From Antiquaquibacter soli (GTDB taxonomy: Bacteria > Actinomycetota > Actinomycetes > Actinomycetales > Microbacteriaceae), in the NCBI RefSeq assembly GCF_030580675.1, contig NZ_JAUQUB010000001.1, positions 434,001 to 498,000 on the forward strand: a stretch of DNA of 64,000 bases, given 5' to 3'. Below, in pieces: positions 60,757 through 64,000 of this stretch. The notes beneath the pieces are model-generated. The model saw only the letters and a list, made by a program, of their open reading frames with translations, did no database searches and was not told where the DNA came from. A program made the translations under genes and the position numbers. Numbering within the stretch: the stretch's first letter is position 1; each line of letters opens with the position of its first letter.

Positions 60757-62325
60757 ATGACCGAACACGACGTGACAACAGCAGCGAGTGACGAGTCCCT
60801 CGTAGCGGGGGCCCGCGCGGGGAGCCAGCGCGCCTTCGCCGAGCTCTGGCGCCGGCACTACCGAGCAGGGGTGCGGGTGGCGCACCAGTTCACCACCCTC
60901 GACGCCGACGACGTCGTATCCGAGGCCTTCACCCGCATTTTCAAGGCCGTGCAGGCCGGCGGGGGACCGACGGGGGCGTTCCGCCCGTACCTGTACACGT
61001 GCATCCGCAACGTCGCCTCGACGTGGGGCGCGGCATCCCGCGACATCGCCGTCGACGACCTCGCGCAGTTCGAAGACCCGGCGAGCCTCGTCGACCCCGC
61101 CGCCGACGCACTCGACCGCACCCTTACCGCGCGCGCGTTCCGCAGCCTCCCCGAGCGCTGGCAGACCGTCCTCTGGTACACCGAGGTCGAGGGGATGGAC
61201 CCGCACGAGGTCGCGCCCGTGCTGGGGATGACCGCCAACGGCGTCGCCGCCCTCTCGTACCGCGCCCGCGAGGGGCTGCGCAAGGCGTGGCTGCAGGCCC
61301 ACATCTCGGACGCGACGGCGTCGGGCGAGTGCCGGTGGGCCCTCTCGAAGCTCGCCGACCACGCCCGCCAGTCCCTCGGCGCCCGCGACGAGGAGCGAAT
61401 GGTCTTCCACCTCCAGACCTGCACGAAGTGCGCGATCATCAGCGAGGAGGTCGACGAGGTCGGCTCGCGGCTCGCGTCCGTGCTCATGCCGATCCTCCTC
61501 GGAGGTGCCGCCGGCGGCACGCTGCTGGCGTCTCTGAACGCGCCGTCGACGGCGATGGCCATGGATGTGCCGCCCGTCCCCGACTTGTCGAGTCTCGACC
61601 TCGCCACTGCCGGTGTCGGCGCGGCGGGCGCCGCGGGGGCCGCCGGCCTCGCGAGCGTCATCACCGCTCCCGTCGCGATCATCGGGTCCATCGCCGTCTC
61701 CGTCGGGATCGTCGGGGCGGCAGCGATCATCACGATCCCGCAGTTCACGCCGACGACGATCGCCTCACCGACGGACGACCGGCCGGATGACGCGCCCGGC
61801 GGCACTCCGGATGGGATAGGCGACGACACCCCCGGAGCCGACTCGCCCATCAGCATCCCCGATCTCGACGCGCCGCCCACGGACTCGACCACGGGAGGTG
61901 ACCTCCTCGAGGGCGTTGCGGACGAGGTCGACGACCTGACCGACTCGGTCGTCGACACGATCACCGGCGGAGAGGCGCCCGAGGGGCACACCGCGCCCGG
62001 GGGAGTGGCGGGCATCGACCTGTCGCTCGCCGGGACGGGCACTCCTGGCGCCCACCTCTCACTGCAGGCAGCGGGCCAGGTCTACGCGACGACGATCGTC
62101 AACCCCGACGGATCGTTCACGATCAACGCGACAGCCGTGCCCGGCGGGCTCTCCTCCCTCGAGCTCGTGCAGTACGTCGACCGCTCCTACCTGGCGACCC
62201 TGCTGCCCGGCGGGGGAACCGTCGAGAAGCTGCTCGGCACGCTCGACGGCCTCGTCAACGCCCTCATCAAGCCGCTCGCGCTCACCGTCGGCAGCTCGCA
62301 GGTCAACGTCGTGCTCGTGAACTGA
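60757..62325 (+). CDS. ECF sigma factor fused to ZAS, membrane and extracellular domains
   Basis: 522-aa chimeric regulator. Sigma region 2 (about 14-85: SLVAGARAGSQRAFAELW, DADDVVSEAFTRIFKAV) and region 4 (about 112-170: SLPERWQTVLWYTEVEGMDP then VAPVLGMTANGVAALSYRAR) are followed by an anti-sigma-type zinc motif His218-x3-Cys222-x2-Cys225, two hydrophobic segments (about 233-258 and 283-312), an acidic Pro/Thr linker and an Ig-like C-terminal domain (GTGTPGAHLSLQAAGQVYAT, PDGSFTINATAVPGG). It should sit in the membrane and be released or activated by an outside signal. ATG 60757; the leader is duplicated upstream. Confidence 0.9.
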   Translation: MTEHDVTTAASDESLVAGARAGSQRAFAELWRRHYRAGVRVAHQFTTLDADDVVSEAFTRIFKAVQAGGGPTGAFRPYLYTCIRNVASTWGAASRDIAVDDLAQFEDPASLVDPAADALDRTLTARAFRSLPERWQTVLWYTEVEGMDPHEVAPVLGMTANGVAALSYRAREGLRKAWLQAHISDATASGECRWALSKLADHARQSLGARDEERMVFHLQTCTKCAIISEEVDEVGSRLASVLMPILLGGAAGGTLLASLNAPSTAMAMDVPPVPDLSSLDLATAGVGAAGAAGAAGLASVITAPVAIIGSIAVSVGIVGAAAIITIPQFTPTTIASPTDDRPDDAPGGTPDGIGDDTPGADSPISIPDLDAPPTDSTTGGDLLEGVADEVDDLTDSVVDTITGGEAPEGHTAPGGVAGIDLSLAGTGTPGAHLSLQAAGQVYATTIVNPDGSFTINATAVPGGLSSLELVQYVDRSYLATLLPGGGTVEKLLGTLDGLVNALIKPLALTVGSSQVNVVLVN

Positions 62326-62521
62326 GCGGCGGGCCGCTCGCGCCGTCGTCCGCGTTTCCGCGCGGCTTCCGGCAGAATGCGCGATGCCGCGGCACGCCAA
62401 GACGTGCCGGAACTCGCAGCTGAGGCAGAGCCGGAGCGCCATGATGCGCGGGAAGTACTACGAGGTCCTCGGGCGCGCCCTGTGGGGCGCACCCTGCGGC
62501 GCCATCCGGCGGGAAAAGCCC
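62326..62521. other. Convergent gap with GC-rich hairpin
   Basis: No gene is supported between the convergent sigma factor and sdhB. GCGCCC-TGTG-GGGCGC (62475-62490) is a perfect 6-bp hairpin that could terminate sdhB transcription. A short plus frame beginning at 62384 overlaps sdhB antisense and is not considered real. Confidence 0.5.
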
Positions 62522-63277
62522 CTAGGGCTTCCCCCTGAGGATGGCCTGCTTCACCTCGGCGATGGCCTGCGTGACCTGGATGCCGCGGGGGCACGCCTCG
62601 GAGCAGTTGAAGGTCGTGCGGCAGCGCCACACGCCCTCCTTGTCGTTGAGGATGTCGAGGCGCACCTGAGCGCCCTCGTCGCGGTCGTCGAAGATGAAGC
62701 GGTGCGCGTTGACGATCGCGGCGGGGCCGAAGTACTGGCCGTCCGTCCAGAAGACCGGGCAGCTCGACGTGCACGCCGCGCAGAGGATGCACTTGGTGGT
62801 GTCGTCGAAGCGCTCGCGGGCGACCACGGACTGCACTCGCTCCTTGCCCTTCTCGGGCTTGGACGTCGCCATGAGGAACGGGTTGATCGAGCGGTACGAC
62901 TCGAAGAACGGCTCCATGTCGACGATGAGGTCCTTCTCCAGCGGAAGGCCCTTGATCGCCTCGACGTAGATCGGCTTGGAGATGTCGAGGTCCTTGATGA
63001 GGGTCTTGCAGGCGAGTCGGTTCTTGCCGTTGATCCGCATCGCGTCGGAGCCGCAGATGCCGTGCGCGCACGAGCGCCGGAAGGTCAGCGACCCGTCCTG
63101 CTCCCACTTGATCTTGTGCAGGGCGTCCAGTACGCGGTCCGTCGAGTACACCTCGACGTCGAAGTCCTGCCAGTACGGCTCGGCGTCGACGTCCGGGTCG
63201 AAGCGGCGGATGATGAGCGTCGCGGTGTAGGCCTGAACGGCGCCGACCTCGGCGGGCGCGTCGGTGACGAGAGTCAT
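62522..63277 (-). CDS. sdhB: Succinate dehydrogenase iron-sulfur subunit
   Basis: Carries electrons from the flavoprotein to quinone in complex II. 251 aa. N-terminal 2Fe-2S domain with SCAHGICGSDAMRINGKNRL, then the 4Fe-4S/3Fe-4S ligands CILCAACTSSCP and CRTTFNCSEACPRGIQ. ATG 63277 shares one base with the sdhA stop (TGATG). Together with mqo this indicates an oxidative TCA cycle. Confidence 0.97.
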   Translation of the reverse strand: MTLVTDAPAEVGAVQAYTATLIIRRFDPDVDAEPYWQDFDVEVYSTDRVLDALHKIKWEQDGSLTFRRSCAHGICGSDAMRINGKNRLACKTLIKDLDISKPIYVEAIKGLPLEKDLIVDMEPFFESYRSINPFLMATSKPEKGKERVQSVVARERFDDTTKCILCAACTSSCPVFWTDGQYFGPAAIVNAHRFIFDDRDEGAQVRLDILNDKEGVWRCRTTFNCSEACPRGIQVTQAIAEVKQAILRGKP

Positions 63278-64000
63278 CAGTACTTTCTTTCCATCGGCTC
63301 GTAGCGGGTGATCGTGACCGGCTTCCAGTCGAGCCGGATGTGGTCGGCGGCGTCGGCGGAGTGCGGGTCGCCCGTGAGGTACGCCATGGTGTGCTTCATG
63401 TAGTTCGCGTCATCCCGGTTGGGGTAGTCGTCGCGCATGTGGCCGCCGCGGCTCTCCTTGCGGTTGCGGGCGGAGAACACCACGACCTCGGCGAGATCGA
63501 GCAGGAACCCGAGCTCGATCGCCTCGAGCAGGTCGGTGTTGAAGCGCTTGCCGTGGTCCTGGATCGCGATGTTCTTGTAGCGCTCGCGCAGGTCGTGGAT
63601 GACCTTGGTGACCTCGGTGAGCGACTCCTCGGTGCGGAACACCTGGGCGCTGCGGTCCATGTGGTCCTGCAGCTCCTTGCGGATGGCCGCGATGCGCTCG
63701 GTGCCGGTGGAGTTGCGCAGCGACTCGATGAGCGACCGGATGCCCGCGGCCGGGTCATCCGGAAGCGGCGTGAAGTCCACGGTCGCCGCGTACTCGACCG
63801 CGTTGTTGCCGGCGCGCTTGCCGAACACGTTGATGTCGAGAAGCGAGTTGGTGCCGAGGCGGTTGGAGCCGTGCACCGACACGCACGCGCACTCGCCGGC
63901 GGCGTAGAGGCCGGGCACGACGGTGTCGTTGTCCCGCAGTACCTCTGCCTTGACGTTGGTCGGGATGCCGCCCATCGCGTAGTGGGCCGTCGGCATCACC
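63277..64000 (-). CDS. sdhA: Succinate dehydrogenase flavoprotein, C-terminal part
   Basis: FAD subunit of complex II, truncated at its N-terminus by the window edge; about 240 codons are present. Visible: HYAMGGIPTN, GLYAAGECACVSVHGSNRLG (FAD site), SLLDINVFGKRAG, and the C-terminal helical domain with SRGGHMRDDYPNRDD, diagnostic of SdhA/FrdA. Overlaps sdhB by one base. Confidence 0.96.
   Translation of the reverse strand, partial: VMPTAHYAMGGIPTNVKAEVLRDNDTVVPGLYAAGECACVSVHGSNRLGTNSLLDINVFGKRAGNNAVEYAATVDFTPLPDDPAAGIRSLIESLRNSTGTERIAAIRKELQDHMDRSAQVFRTEESLTEVTKVIHDLRERYKNIAIQDHGKRFNTDLLEAIELGFLLDLAEVVVFSARNRKESRGGHMRDDYPNRDDANYMKHTMAYLTGDPHSADAADHIRLDWKPVTITRYEPMERKY

Noticed and set aside
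62384-63304. Plus frame opposite sdhB beginning near 62384
   Set aside because: Mostly antisense to sdhB; the first 45 codons are not family-like and no ribosome site is seen.

Overview
The window is very GC-rich DNA with dense, strand-coherent operons, many 4-nt GTGA/ATGA overlaps between genes, frequent GTG starts, a 6C small RNA and an FMN riboswitch. The protein families (DUF4244 Flp-like pilin, TadE-like 'helicase/secretion neighbourhood' protein, paired SGC-lipoprotein TAP-type hydrolases, Mqo) and gene order point to an actinobacterium, most likely family Microbacteriaceae. This assignment comes from reading the sequence; no database search was run.

Layout. 1-17156: a cell-surface polysaccharide locus with two Wzy-like polymerases/ligases, two Wzx-like flippases, five glycosyltransferases, a hexapeptide acyltransferase, a GDP-mannose/UDP-glucose dehydrogenase and a membrane polyprenyl glycosylphosphotransferase. 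It is interrupted by malate:quinone oxidoreductase, an orphan LuxR-type response regulator and thymidine kinase. 17219-19192: tRNA-Pro(CGG) and a DUF4012 membrane protein. 19220-25445: metallophosphoesterase, PASTA-containing class A PBP, DUF4177 protein, RidA and acetyl-CoA synthetase. 25543-25678: 6C sRNA with its promoter. 25779-30844: a minimal Tad/Flp pilus locus (ATPase, F-type membrane protein, pilin, two TadE-like proteins) split by an OafA-type acyltransferase. 30845-35334: topA-tmk-holB. 35331-39107: two tandem lipoprotein alpha/beta hydrolases and a TetR regulator with a probable operator.

39156-44841: tRNA-Thr(CGT), a structured leader before a secreted CAP-like protein, DacB, nicotinamidase, succinate-semialdehyde dehydrogenase and a TrmH-type methyltransferase. 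44930-49650: an exporter-type ABC protein, a small HTH protein next to two identical palindromes, and a three-gene DrrAB-like ABC exporter. 49680-54583: MFS transporter and the ribD-ribE-ribBA-ribH operon under an FMN riboswitch. 54636-58693: HAD hydrolase, GNAT, trpS, exonuclease III and YihY. 58817-64000: PTS enzyme I, a partly duplicated non-coding region, a membrane-tethered ECF sigma factor and the sdhB/sdhA end of succinate dehydrogenase.

How the genes work together. The first 17 kb should build, flip and polymerise lipid-linked repeat units at the membrane. The ponA-to-holB block resembles the conserved actinobacterial neighbourhood known in Mycobacterium tuberculosis (holB, topA, tad, 6C/B11, acs, ridA-like, ponA2, metallophosphoesterase), here without the TadZ/Ssd gene and with an inserted acyltransferase. 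Most starts that are not translationally coupled either have a Shine-Dalgarno or sit 6-8 nt after a TANNNT -10 box, suggesting many leaderless mRNAs. The best candidates for undescribed biology are: the TadE-like frame that runs into topA without a stop; the membrane-bound sigma factor with its duplicated leader; the twin GTCAAC-N4-GTTGAC operators; the competing hairpins in the 39.4 kb leader; and a window-wide enrichment of GCATCC/GGATGC words that recruits otherwise rare codons.
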